In this document: positions 56,563-64,000 of the stretch, piece after piece
How positions within the stretch are numbered: the stretch's first letter is position 1
Layout: each line of letters opens with the position of its first letter
DNA from: Candidatus Peregrinibacteria bacterium CG10_big_fil_rev_8_21_14_0_10_55_24
Lineage (GTDB): Bacteria > Patescibacteriota > Gracilibacteria > Peribacterales > Peribacteraceae
Assembly: GCA_002772745.1 (NCBI GenBank)
Contig: PFDV01000001.1
Span: forward strand, 113,843 to 177,842
Direction: 5' to 3'
Length of the DNA: 64,000 nt
Made by a program: the position numbers and the translations under genes
The notes under the pieces: model-generated
The model's database searches: none
Seen by the model: only the letters and a program-made list of their open reading frames with translations
Told to the model about the DNA's origin: nothing

Positions 56563-57327
56563 GTGGAACTCATTGCTATTCCCACACCGCTCCTCCATGC
56601 AGGAGACGACCTCGCCGCCATCCTCGCAGAGCAGGCGGAATTGCGCGACGGTGATATCCTCGTTGTCTCCTCGAAAGCCGTGGCCACCACCGAAGGTGCG
56701 GCAATCGACCTTAACGCCATTGAACCGGGAGCAGAGGCGAACGATCTTTCAAAGCGTTGCGGCCACTCCCCTGCCGAGCGGCAGGCACTCCTCGATGAAA
56801 CTGAGCGGATGCATGGCCACGTCGTTGGCACGTGTCCGCAGGCTGTCCTCACCGAACTCAAGCCTGCGGGCCTCATGCAGGGGAGCATCCTTGCAGCCAC
56901 CGCGGGGTTGGATCACTCCAATACACCGCAAGGAACACTCATCGGTTGGCCCAAGGACCCCGTAGCCTCCGTTGGACGCCTGCGCCGGGAATTGCGCAAG
57001 GCAACAGGGGCGGACGTCGCCGTGATCTTGAGCGATTCATGCTGCCGCCCGCGGCGCCTGGGCGTGACGGCAATCGCCCTCACCGTGAGCGGAATTGACC
57101 CCATCGCCGACATGCGCGGCGAACGCGATCTCTTTGGAAAACCGCTCCAGATGACACAGGAAGCGCGTGCCGACCAGCTGGCAACGTCCGCCAACATCCT
57201 CATGGGAAATGCCGGACAGAGCACCCCTGCGGTGATCGTCCGTGATCACGGCATCCCCTTCTCCTCCTTTGAAGGATGGGTAGAGGGGATCGAGCCAAGT
57301 GAGGATTTGTTCCACGGCGTGATATGA
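56563..57327 (+). CDS. Coenzyme F420-0:gamma-glutamyl ligase-like protein (CofE family)
   Basis: 254 residues from GTG 56563. CofE family marks are ELIAIPTPLLHAGDDLAAIL at the N-terminus, DILVVSSKAVATTEG, VILSDSCCRPRRLGVTAIAL, and MRGERDLFGKPLQMTQEARADQLATSANILMG. CofE adds glutamates to F420-0 using GTP. No other F420 gene is present, so in this organism it may glutamylate something else; that is inference. The start is supported by a -10 box six bases upstream. Confidence 0.85.
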   Translation: MELIAIPTPLLHAGDDLAAILAEQAELRDGDILVVSSKAVATTEGAAIDLNAIEPGAEANDLSKRCGHSPAERQALLDETERMHGHVVGTCPQAVLTELKPAGLMQGSILAATAGLDHSNTPQGTLIGWPKDPVASVGRLRRELRKATGADVAVILSDSCCRPRRLGVTAIALTVSGIDPIADMRGERDLFGKPLQMTQEARADQLATSANILMGNAGQSTPAVIVRDHGIPFSSFEGWVEGIEPSEDLFHGVI

Positions 57328-57674
57328 GAAAGGAGTCGGGAGTCAGTGGTCAGTGGTCAGGGAACCACCGGCGGAGCCGGTGGCATGAGGAAGCCCCCTG
57401 GAAGGGGGCAATAACACCATGATCGATGCTCCATTGTAGAAAGGGATCGCCGGACCCCCTCACCCCCGCCCTCTCCCGGCGGGAGAGGGCGAAGCGAGCC
57501 CCGTGAACGCGGGGCGAGCGAGGGTGAGGGGGTTCCCGATGCAGCAGGGCACTCTCACACCAAAACGGTAGAACACCGGGATGTCTCACCGGCAGAGCCA
57601 GTGCGTATAATCGTTGTCAGGAATGCGCTAGTATGCATGCATGCTTGGTGCACTCTCCTCCTGACTTCCATCGT
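57328..57674. other. Gene-free spacer with hairpins and repeats
   Basis: It contains AGTCAGTGGTCAGTGGTCAG tandem units, two strong hairpins (CCACCGGC-GGA-GCCGGTGG at 57365-57383 and GCCCCCT-GGA-AGGGGGC at 57393-57409) that may terminate the CofE-like gene, and a GGGAGAGGG/GGGTGAGGGGG-type palindrome (about 57457-57533) related to the one at 62368-62500. TAGTAT (57629-57634) is a likely -10 box for purN. I see no protein gene. Confidence 0.55.
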
Positions 57675-58259
57675 ATGAACTTCGTCGTTCTCTCCTCCTC
57701 CCGCGGCACCACATTCCAGGCAGTTCTTGACCGCATCGCCGATGGGACGCTCACCGCGCACTGCCTGGGGCTCGTGACGGACCGCTTGGACCGCGGATGC
57801 GTAGAGAAAGCGCGCAATGCGGGCGTGCATATTGCCGTGGTGGAACGTCAACCTAAGGAACCGCGTGAGACCTACGACATGCGCCTGGATGCAGCCATAC
57901 GGGGACTGGGTGACGTTGATGTTATTGCGACACTCGGCTGGATGTACCTGCTGACCCCATGGTTCGTGGGACAGTGGCGGCACCGCATCCTCAACGTGCA
58001 CCCCGCGCTCCTGCCCAAGTACCCGGGAGCGCACTCAATCGAGGATGCGCTTAAGGACGGCGCTCAGGAATCCGGCATGACGATTCACTTGATTGACGAG
58101 GGCGTGGATACGGGCCCCGTACTCCTACAGAAGTCTTGCCCTGTAGAGCACGACGATACGCCCGACACGCTCAAGGAACGCATCCAGGCATTGGAAAAGG
58201 AATGGTATCCCCAAGCGCTGCAGATGATTGAAGACGGTGCGCTTAAGCTCCCGCGTTGA
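57675..58259 (+). CDS. purN: Phosphoribosylglycinamide formyltransferase-like protein
   Basis: 194 residues from ATG 57675. PurN transfers a formyl group from 10-formyl-tetrahydrofolate to GAR in purine synthesis. The formyltransferase fold is complete: VVLSSSRGTTFQAVLD at the N-terminus, LGWMYLLTPWFV, the catalytic region NVHPALLPKYPGAHS (about 105-119; Asn and His), and IHLIDEGVDTGPVLLQ with the catalytic Asp (about 142). No other pur gene is in the window, so an alternative formyl-transfer role is possible. Confidence 0.85.
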   Translation: MNFVVLSSSRGTTFQAVLDRIADGTLTAHCLGLVTDRLDRGCVEKARNAGVHIAVVERQPKEPRETYDMRLDAAIRGLGDVDVIATLGWMYLLTPWFVGQWRHRILNVHPALLPKYPGAHSIEDALKDGAQESGMTIHLIDEGVDTGPVLLQKSCPVEHDDTPDTLKERIQALEKEWYPQALQMIEDGALKLPR

Positions 58260-58280
58260 CCCTCGTTCTTAAGAGAGACA

Positions 58281-58718
58281 TTACTCGTCCTTTCCCTTGA
58301 GCTCATCGCGGATGCGCTGCGCTTCCTGCGTATCTTCGCTCTTCTGGGCTCCTTCCACTTGAGCCTCTGCCTTTCGAGCTACACCTTGCACAAACCCGGT
58401 GTATTCGACAACAACTTGCTCAACATCCCCTTTGTGCCCGGCAACCGCGGTTTGGTACTCCGGTTCTGCACGCTGTTTTTCCTGCTCGAGTTCCGTCCGC
58501 TTCTCTGTGAGTACTTCCGTCAGTTCGTCGATCTCCACCTGACACTCCTCGGCCTCCTTGGCAAAGAGACCGGAAAGTTCTTCCATGAATGCGTCGTCAA
58601 CATCACCGGACATGAGTCGGTTCGCATACGTTTCACGCTGCTCATCGGTGAGGAGCGAAGCCTCTGCAATGAGTTGCAGGAGGAGCGGGAGATCTATGGT
58701 TTGCGCTGAAGTGTCCAT
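58281..58718 (-). CDS. Hypothetical coiled-coil protein
   Basis: 145 residues, acidic. An N-terminal helical region (DLPLLLQLIAEASLLTDEQRETYANRLMSG) precedes a coiled coil (ECQVEIDELTEVLTEKRTELEQEKQRAEPEYQTAV). There is no signal peptide and no recognised family. It lies 18 bases after the gene at 58737-60059 and is probably co-transcribed. Confidence 0.65.
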   Translation of the reverse strand: MDTSAQTIDLPLLLQLIAEASLLTDEQRETYANRLMSGDVDDAFMEELSGLFAKEAEECQVEIDELTEVLTEKRTELEQEKQRAEPEYQTAVAGHKGDVEQVVVEYTGFVQGVARKAEAQVEGAQKSEDTQEAQRIRDELKGKDE

Positions 58719-58736
58719 GGAAGAGAGGAGGAGAAC

Positions 58737-60059
58737 TTATGCCGCTTGCACGAGAAGATGAATAACATTGGTATCCCTGAGATTTGCACGGATGTTTCCG
58801 GATTTGTCGCGCAAGGTCGGTGAGCGCATGACAAAGTGTTTGAATGCTCCGGTGTTATCCCGCATGACTGCCCGGAAATTTCCGCCGTCATCCTGGGTAT
58901 CGAGCACGCTTTTGTTGCCGCTCCCTCCACGAAGAACCAAACGCCCTTTTGCGTTTTTGCCAATGAGCACCCACTGTTCGTTTCCCACTTGGAGCACGGT
59001 TCCGATGGGCGCGGAACGCAACCCCTCCATGATTTTCTTCATATCCGTGGTTTCGTTGAGACGATGGCGCGTGCTGACTTGCTGCTGATAGTAGCGAATG
59101 ACGTTGTCGCGTCGTTCCTGGCCGATCCAGCGACGACCGGTGACCACCATGCCGACCCCGCCTCGCAGCTTCTTCGCGATTCTCCTCAAAAGTTTGAGCT
59201 CCTGTTTGCTAATGGGCTTTGCCGCGTTGTGATCCGCGAGCGCACTGATGGTCTGCTCAAGCTGCACGCCGTTCCCGCGCGCATTCTCAAGGAGTGCATC
59301 ATCAAGCGTTTGGAGTATGTAACGCCCGGTGGCCTCGGTCGTATCCACGTACTGCGCAACCAGCGAACGCAATGACGTATCGAGTTCACGGACCTCACGA
59401 AAATTCTGAGTATCGTTCTTCACCTTTTCCTCCTTTTTCTCGGACAGGAGTTTCTGCAAACGTGCACGTTCCGCATGCAACTTGTCTGTGCGGAATGCCT
59501 TGATCTTTGTGACGTTCGCCGCAACCCGATAGAGGGCTTGGAGATCATGCAACTTGTTGATGCGCTGTTCAATGGTCTGAATTTGTCCTTCTAAAATGGT
59601 AATTTGCGATTCGGTTATATCTATTGTGAGTTTACGCTTGCGAGCAAGCCCATTGAGATGCATAACGGCGGCATTGCCACCGTACTCAATCTCCGTGGCC
59701 ATCTGTTCAGTTTGTTCCTGTGCCAACTGCTCCACGGTCTTCTTGATACCTTTTTGTTTCTTTGCTTCACGGTGTTCACCGCGCCAGTTGAGAGGATTGG
59801 CGACCCACACACCTTTCCAGAATTTGCGATCTTGGCCCTTATGAATCCTGTCCGCACCGCTCTGTGTGGCTGCATCAATGGCAAGTTCCGCTTCGATACG
59901 ATCGGAGAGCGAGGCATCTTGAGCATCGGATTCCGCGAGTTCTTGTTCCAATTCGGTCTTGCGGTCCGGCGTCCCTGCAAAGCGAACGAGGCGCCCTTCG
60001 GAGACACACGCAGGAGAAGGGAAACGCACAGACATACGGAGATAGGTGTTTCTTTGCAT
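58737..60059 (-). CDS. Hypothetical coiled-coil protein
   Basis: 440 residues from ATG 60059 (ATG 60032 is an alternative). No signal peptide or membrane helix is seen. Residues about 30-270 are mainly coiled coil (KTELEQELAESDAQDASLSDRIEAEL, ITESQITILEGQIQTIEQRINKLHDLQALY). The C-terminus looks like a small beta domain (IGTVLQVGNEQWVLIGKNAKGRLVLRGGSGN). Its style resembles the operon at 43.6-50.9 kb. No family was recognised. Confidence 0.7.
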   Translation of the reverse strand: MQRNTYLRMSVRFPSPACVSEGRLVRFAGTPDRKTELEQELAESDAQDASLSDRIEAELAIDAATQSGADRIHKGQDRKFWKGVWVANPLNWRGEHREAKKQKGIKKTVEQLAQEQTEQMATEIEYGGNAAVMHLNGLARKRKLTIDITESQITILEGQIQTIEQRINKLHDLQALYRVAANVTKIKAFRTDKLHAERARLQKLLSEKKEEKVKNDTQNFREVRELDTSLRSLVAQYVDTTEATGRYILQTLDDALLENARGNGVQLEQTISALADHNAAKPISKQELKLLRRIAKKLRGGVGMVVTGRRWIGQERRDNVIRYYQQQVSTRHRLNETTDMKKIMEGLRSAPIGTVLQVGNEQWVLIGKNAKGRLVLRGGSGNKSVLDTQDDGGNFRAVMRDNTGAFKHFVMRSPTLRDKSGNIRANLRDTNVIHLLVQAA

Positions 60060-60160
60060 GGGAGAGTGTGTATGTTTCAATATACATTGAACCATTTTAC
60101 CTGAGAAAAAACAACTGCCTTCCCGACGGCCTGTATTCTGCGCTACTCTGCCCATAACGC

Positions 60161-60874
60161 ATGCCTACGCCACACTGGACCCTGCGCTGCACCGGCAAAT
60201 CCGCACTCACGCATGATGTGTGGGCCATTACTCTGGAAAAGCCCCAAGAGTTCTCGTTCACTCCCGGGCAGTTCGTCCTTTTCGATGTCCCTTCGGTTGC
60301 AGACCCGCAAGATACCGAGCCGCGCGCCTACTCCATCGCTTCCACGCCCAAGGAAAGCGAACTCCTCTTTACGATCAAGGTAAAGCCGGGCGGGCGCGCC
60401 GGACAGTGGGTCACGGACATCCTGCTGGAGGGTACGGGGGTCAGCATGCAGGGGCCCTTGGGACTCTTTGCTCTCGCTCCGAGTGAGCGCGACCTCCTCT
60501 TTGTCGCCACCGGCGTGGGCATGGCTCCTTTCCGCTCGCAGATTGCCTCTGCACTTGCCGCAGGAGACAAGCGCAGCATGGACCTCATTGTGTGCGTGAT
60601 GAGCGAACGTGATGTCTTTTGGAAAGAGGAGTGGGAAACACTCGCACAGAGGTATCCGCAGCTACGGTTCCACCTGACGCTCTCGGATCCCGTGGGTGCG
60701 TGGCGGGGACTCACCGGCCGCGTGCAGCAGGTGATCCCCCGATGCATTGCGGATATAGAAGAACGCGATGTGTACCTGTGCGGCAATCCCGCGATGACTC
60801 TGGACGTGCGCGAGCTGTGCACGAGTACATGGGGCGTCCCCCCCGAACATGTGCACATGGAGGGGTACATTTGA
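60161..60874 (+). CDS. Ferredoxin-NADP(H) reductase-like flavoprotein
   Basis: 237 residues. FAD is bound by RAYSIASTP (about 64-72) and GRAGQWVTDILLEG. The pyridine nucleotide domain begins LLFVATGVGMAPFRSQI and ends VYLCGNPAMTLDVRE, both typical of the ferredoxin reductase superfamily. It passes electrons between NAD(P)H and an unknown partner. No iron-sulfur domain is fused. TACTCT (60144-60149) lies 11 bases before the ATG, suggesting a very short leader. Confidence 0.88.
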   Translation: MPTPHWTLRCTGKSALTHDVWAITLEKPQEFSFTPGQFVLFDVPSVADPQDTEPRAYSIASTPKESELLFTIKVKPGGRAGQWVTDILLEGTGVSMQGPLGLFALAPSERDLLFVATGVGMAPFRSQIASALAAGDKRSMDLIVCVMSERDVFWKEEWETLAQRYPQLRFHLTLSDPVGAWRGLTGRVQQVIPRCIADIEERDVYLCGNPAMTLDVRELCTSTWGVPPEHVHMEGYI

Positions 60875-60909
60875 TGAATGCAGAATGATGAATAATGAAT
60901 GCAGAATGA
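60872..60909. repeat. ATGATGAATG-type short tandem repeat
   Basis: TGATGAATGCAGAATGATGA is followed by a second AATGAATGCAGAATGA unit. A complementary CATCCATCATTCATC occurs at 60965-60980, next to the carA stop. Confidence 0.45.
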
Positions 60910-60981
60910 GCCGCACTCTAGTTTACAATGAGCCTGTTGACCCGTGGGTGCGGCTGAATGGACTTCATCCATCATTCATCG

Positions 60982-62082
60982 CTATCCATTGAGAACACGC
61001 ACAAACTCATCAAAGAGATAATCCGCATCGTGGGGACCGGGCGTTGCTTCCGGGTGGAATTGCACGGCGAAGAATTTGCCCGACGTATGCCGGATGCCTT
61101 CGATTGTCCCGTCATTCGCGTTGGTGAACCACACCGTCCATTCCTTGGGGAGATCCTCTGTAACAGCGAACCCGTGGTTCTGGCTGGTGATGATGCAACG
61201 GTCCGTCTTCTCCCCCGCTTGATCATGCTCAATGCACGGCTGGTTCACCCCGCGATGTCCGTACTTGAGCTTGTACGTATCGCCACCCATGGCGAGTGCC
61301 AGGAGCTGGTTCCCTAAGCAAATACCGAAGGTGGGAATCCCCTTCTCCACACTCTTCTGAATCTGCGTAATCGTTGCCGTGCACATCTTGGGGTCGCCGG
61401 GTCCGTTGCTGATAAAGACACCGTCGTACGTAAGGTCGCTCCCCGCGAGGTCGAAGTTCCAAGGTAAACGATGCACGCGCACGCCCCGCTTGAGGAACGA
61501 GCGCAGAATGTTGTTCTTGATACCGCAGTCGAACACCGCGACGGTTTTCTGTGGTTTGGATTGGGGTTCGGGTTCGTAGGTACGTACTTCTTTGCAACTC
61601 ACCTCATCCACGAGATTCCTCAAATTGGGATCTTCGATTCCCGAACCCGACCCCGAACCCGACTGCACGATTCGCCCCAGCATCACCCCGTGTTCGCGGA
61701 GCTTCTTGGTGAGCGCGCGCGTATCCACCCCGGAAATACCGGGAACTTTGTGATGCTCCAGGAAGTTATGCAGGCTGCTTGCCGCTTCGCTGTGGCTGAA
61801 GTCGCGGCTCTCCTGCGCGACGACCACGCCGCGCACGTGCACGGCCTCGCTCTCGAAGTGATCGCTGAAATTCCACTTGTTCTTCTCCATACTCGGCACG
61901 CCGTAGTTGCCGATCAGCGGATACGTGAAGACGAGGATCTGCCCGCGATAGCTGGGGTCCGTAATGCTCTCGGGGTACCCGGCCATCCCCGTGTTGAAAA
62001 CCACTTCCCCATCCGTATCGCTTACGGCACCAAAGGATTCTCCTTCGTAGGTCGTGCCATCGGAGAGGATAAGGCGGGACAT
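60982..62082 (-). CDS. carA: Carbamoyl-phosphate synthase small subunit
   Basis: 366 residues from ATG 62082. CarA hydrolyses glutamine and feeds ammonia to CarB. The N-terminal domain shows TGMAGYPESITDPSYRGQIL and GVDTRALTKKLREHG. The class I glutamine amidotransferase domain shows FDCGIKNNILR, ISNGPGDP, catalytic Cys in FGICLGNQLLALA (about 252) and His/Glu in QFHPEATPGPHD. The interdomain linker (about 138-182) has QSGSGSGSGIED and YEPEPQSKPQKT encoded by GGTTCGGG-type repeats. carB is not in the window. Confidence 0.95.
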   Translation of the reverse strand: MSRLILSDGTTYEGESFGAVSDTDGEVVFNTGMAGYPESITDPSYRGQILVFTYPLIGNYGVPSMEKNKWNFSDHFESEAVHVRGVVVAQESRDFSHSEAASSLHNFLEHHKVPGISGVDTRALTKKLREHGVMLGRIVQSGSGSGSGIEDPNLRNLVDEVSCKEVRTYEPEPQSKPQKTVAVFDCGIKNNILRSFLKRGVRVHRLPWNFDLAGSDLTYDGVFISNGPGDPKMCTATITQIQKSVEKGIPTFGICLGNQLLALAMGGDTYKLKYGHRGVNQPCIEHDQAGEKTDRCIITSQNHGFAVTEDLPKEWTVWFTNANDGTIEGIRHTSGKFFAVQFHPEATPGPHDADYLFDEFVRVLNG

Positions 62083-62678
62083 GACGTGAGGTTGCAGGCA
62101 GCATAACGAATGAGCCGAGTGCCTGCCACTCACAATCAAGATGAAAATGCCGCCCCCCTTAAACCAAGAGTGTCATGGTTCGACTCCCTGCCCGTCCGGC
62201 AGGCGGGCGCTCACCATGACACAGTCATCGACCAACGAACAGTATTGGTGCGCCGCTCTTTTTGTTGCATTCGACTATCCCTCAGATACCGCGGCCACGT
62301 AGAAGGGAAGGTACTTGTATGTGTTTTTGTGTTCCAACCTCACCCCTGCCTGCCGGCAGGCAGGCCTCACCCCTCTCCTCTGCGGAGGAGAGGGGAACTG
62401 TTTGTTTGTGTTGTTTTGTTACTACAGAGAACGATCCAAAAAACATACACATACAACTCCCCTCTCCTGCATGAAGGAGAGGGGCCGGGGGTGAGGTCCA
62501 CCCCTCCCCTCCTCCCTCCCCCCCCGTTCCACACCCCCATGGAACCGGATTTTCCGCTTGAGGAACACACATTGAACCAACTACTTGACTAATACTCTTA
62601 TGTCTCTTGTAAAGAGCATTCTTCTCAATGCACAATTGCCTTGATCAGTCGGTCTTTCACAGAAAAGGAGAACATGCC
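62083..62678. other. Gene-free spacer rich in palindromes
   Basis: A long hairpin is formed by TGTCATGGT and ACCATGACA around GCCCGTCC...CAGGCGGGC (62170-62222). CCTGCCTGCCGGCAGGCAGG palindrome lies at 62346-62366. Complementary CTCACCCCTCTCC and GGAGAGGGG...GGGGTGAGG arms span 62368-62500. I see no convincing gene; the promoter for the following gene must lie near 62580-62660. Confidence 0.5.
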
Positions 62679-63179
62679 ATGAACTTGCTCTGGACCCCCT
62701 GGGGCTTGATTGCCCTCGCGATTGTTGTCGTGGGGATCGTCCTCGCGATCATCCACAAGGACCGCCCTCGCGGTTGTGCTTCCATGCTTCTGATTGCAAC
62801 GGGCTTTGGTGTCCTGCTGACGCTCACCTGCGATGTGCGCAACCAGCGCATCCAGACACCGAGCCCTACTGCGGGACAGGATGGAAATGGACAGCCTTCT
62901 TTGGATGCCTCAAGTTTCCCCTATCCTTCCCTTGATTCGTATCGAGTTGAAGACATAGGAGAAAAAGTGTGGATCACGTTGGTGAAATCGCCACCCGTCG
63001 ATTGTCGGTGGGCCATCTACGAAGAAGGGGCTACGGAAGGGAAGCCAGCCCACACGGGAAGCATCCTCGGATTCCCCAAAAAGGAGACTCAGTACATCAT
63101 TCGATTGTATTTTGTTTCTGGAAACAATAGTGGGTTGGCCAGAAAGGTTACCATCCCTGCAAAGGCCCCCGCTCCCTAA
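62679..63179 (+). CDS. Two-helix membrane protein with C-terminal domain, copy 1
   Basis: 166 residues from ATG 62679, with AAGGAG eight bases upstream. Two hydrophobic helices lie at about 7-22 (GLIALAIVVVGIVLAII) and 32-47 (SMLLIATGFGVLLTLT). A linker and a beta-rich domain follow (VWITLVKSPPVDCRWAIYEEG ... IIRLYFVSGNNSGLARKVTIP). The same helix order and domain end occur in the next gene (LVLKTPPAGFKWAVRLGSD ... ARVYFTSETKGGKYVTVTIP), so they are diverged paralogues. The function is unknown. Confidence 0.7.
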   Translation: MNLLWTPWGLIALAIVVVGIVLAIIHKDRPRGCASMLLIATGFGVLLTLTCDVRNQRIQTPSPTAGQDGNGQPSLDASSFPYPSLDSYRVEDIGEKVWITLVKSPPVDCRWAIYEEGATEGKPAHTGSILGFPKKETQYIIRLYFVSGNNSGLARKVTIPAKAPAP

Positions 63180-63347
63180 CATCCGTCTGCCGGCTGATCG
63201 CTTGGGCGGTGCAGGAACGTTTCCTGTGCCGCCCTCGCCTTTGAACATGAGCACTATTTGACAATATTTCTATTGATTTTTTAATCATAATATTGGATAA
63301 TGAGGGTTGGTCGACCGTTCATTCAAACCAGAAAGTGAGGTGTTGTT

Positions 63348-63833
63348 ATGGAACAGTTCCAACCGCTGCTGGACGCCTTGTTGACCCCACTGGGTGGGAT
63401 CGTAGCCCTGGGGTTCGCCCTGGGGTTCGTGCTCATCTTTTGGCCCCGCACGGGACAGGCTGGCTCCAGTGGTGGAGCCACGCTTGTACTCTTCGCTCTG
63501 CTCGGACTGGCCGTCCTCGTGGCGACCAAGTACGGGCAACACGAAAACGGAGTTGATGGGAAACCCGATCAGACGGCAGCACCGCAGGACGTTCCCGTGC
63601 CCGAAAAGGGTACGCAATTCGACGTCAAGCCAGGCAAGTTGGTGCTCAAAACACCACCAGCAGGCTTCAAGTGGGCCGTGCGACTCGGATCTGACAGCCC
63701 GAAAAACTACGCCGAGGCGTGCGAGATCCCCGTGTCTGGAGGAGTAGAGGCGAGAGTCTACTTCACCTCAGAGACAAAGGGAGGGAAATACGTCACCGTG
63801 ACGATCCCCTCCACATCCGGTCCGTCAACGTAG
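63348..63833 (+). CDS. Two-helix membrane protein with C-terminal domain, copy 2
   Basis: 161 residues from ATG 63348, with GTGAGGTG upstream. Helices are at about 15-32 (LGGIVALGFALGFVLIFW) and 43-58 (ATLVLFALLGLAVLVA). The C-terminal domain (about 95-155) parallels that of the gene at 62679. It is followed by a strong terminator. A role in the envelope is inferred from topology only. Confidence 0.7.
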   Translation: MEQFQPLLDALLTPLGGIVALGFALGFVLIFWPRTGQAGSSGGATLVLFALLGLAVLVATKYGQHENGVDGKPDQTAAPQDVPVPEKGTQFDVKPGKLVLKTPPAGFKWAVRLGSDSPKNYAEACEIPVSGGVEARVYFTSETKGGKYVTVTIPSTSGPST

Positions 63834-63855
63834 GGAAGGAATTGGTCGACCGACC

Positions 63856-63905
63856 CCGGCGCGGTCCAGTGCTCGTCGCACTGGAAACCGCGCCGGAATT
63901 TTACT
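63856..63905 (+). terminator. Strong rho-independent terminator
   Basis: CCGGCGCGGT (63856-63865) and ACCGCGCCGG (63887-63896) form the outer stem and CCAGTGC/GCACTGG the inner stem, followed by AATTTTACT. It closes the two-gene membrane protein unit. Confidence 0.8.
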
Positions 63906-63907
63906 AA

Positions 63908-64000
63908 ATGACTATTCAGTTAAGGCACAGAATGGCAGCTCCTCCTTTTCCAAGCATGCCAAGAGCAAACGGTCGAACATCTGATGGTGGCATCGTCGTC
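63908..64000 (+). CDS. Possible start of a gene running off the window
   Basis: An open frame begins at ATG 63908, or at ATG 63932 with AAGG six bases upstream, and is still open at the edge (MAAPPFPSMPRANGRTSDGG and onward). It is too short for any assignment. Confidence 0.35.
   Translation, partial: MTIQLRHRMAAPPFPSMPRANGRTSDGGIVV

Noticed and set aside
62170..62222. tRNA-like T arm (GGTTCGACTCC) after carA
   Set aside because: The flanking bases form a simple long hairpin with a GC palindrome inside; no cloverleaf can be drawn.

Overview
The window looks like a chromosomal piece of a Candidate Phyla Radiation (Patescibacteria) bacterium, most likely from the Peregrinibacteria/Peribacteria side. 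The assignment is inference. It rests on small pilin-like proteins of the TrbC/VirB2 type, two coupling-ATPase-like proteins with the N-terminal domain typical of CPR genomes, single-chain GlyRS, many SLH-domain wall proteins, an RNHCP protein, a class II ribonucleotide reductase, and very little intermediary metabolism. TGA is used as an ordinary stop: adjacent genes abut or overlap at TGA, for example the pilin pair at 5802-5805 and ychF/RNHCP at 28831-28836. The UGA=Gly code of Gracilibacteria/Absconditabacteria therefore does not apply. Most of the window is GC-rich; 23.1-25.9 kb is clearly AT-rich.

Layout. 1-8.3 kb: secretion and envelope genes (coupling-ATPase N-terminus, SLH/RlpA-type and 3D-domain wall proteins, three pilin-like proteins and a PKD membrane protein around an M24 peptidase). 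8.3-12.6 kb: tRNA-His, an altered tandem copy of it, hisS, gyrB and rpsU. 12.6-20.4 kb: S41 protease, PrsW-like membrane protein, glyS, rpsB-tsf and a response regulator. 20.6-23.1 kb: VirD4/TraG-like ATPase. 23.1-25.9 kb: AT-rich block of four small genes with attC-like ends. 25.9-29.8 kb: SLH-sortase, ychF, RNHCP. 30-34.4 kb: nrdJ and a flavodoxin-fold reductase. 34.4-39.7 kb: a minus-strand cluster of nucleotide-related genes (YerC regulator, PRTase-HAD fusion, nucleoside phosphorylase, RibD, NYN nuclease). 39.9-43.5 kb: str operon (rpsL-rpsG-fusA) interrupted by an opposite-strand four-helix-bundle gene flanked by inverted repeats. 43.6-50.9 kb: a three-gene operon encoding a 1698-residue helical-repeat protein. 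51-55 kb: rpoC without rpoB next to it. 55-64 kb: small envelope proteins, CofE-like ligase, purN, an FNR-like reductase, carA and two related membrane proteins.

Gene expression. Many genes show a TANNNT -10 box ending 5-8 bases before the start codon, often with a TTGNNN -35 box 16-17 bases upstream and no Shine-Dalgarno sequence, so leaderless transcripts appear common. Several intergenic spaces carry families of degenerate inverted repeats (GGAAGGT-rich, GGTTCGGG-rich, REP-like palindromes, CCTGCC palindromes).

The most unusual items are the AT-rich cassette block with integron-attC-like boundaries, the tRNA-His-derived element with a rewritten anticodon loop and 5' acceptor strand, the IR-flanked gene inside the str operon, and a duplicated GyrB tail that keeps its reading frame. 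All family assignments come from reading motifs by eye; no database search was run.
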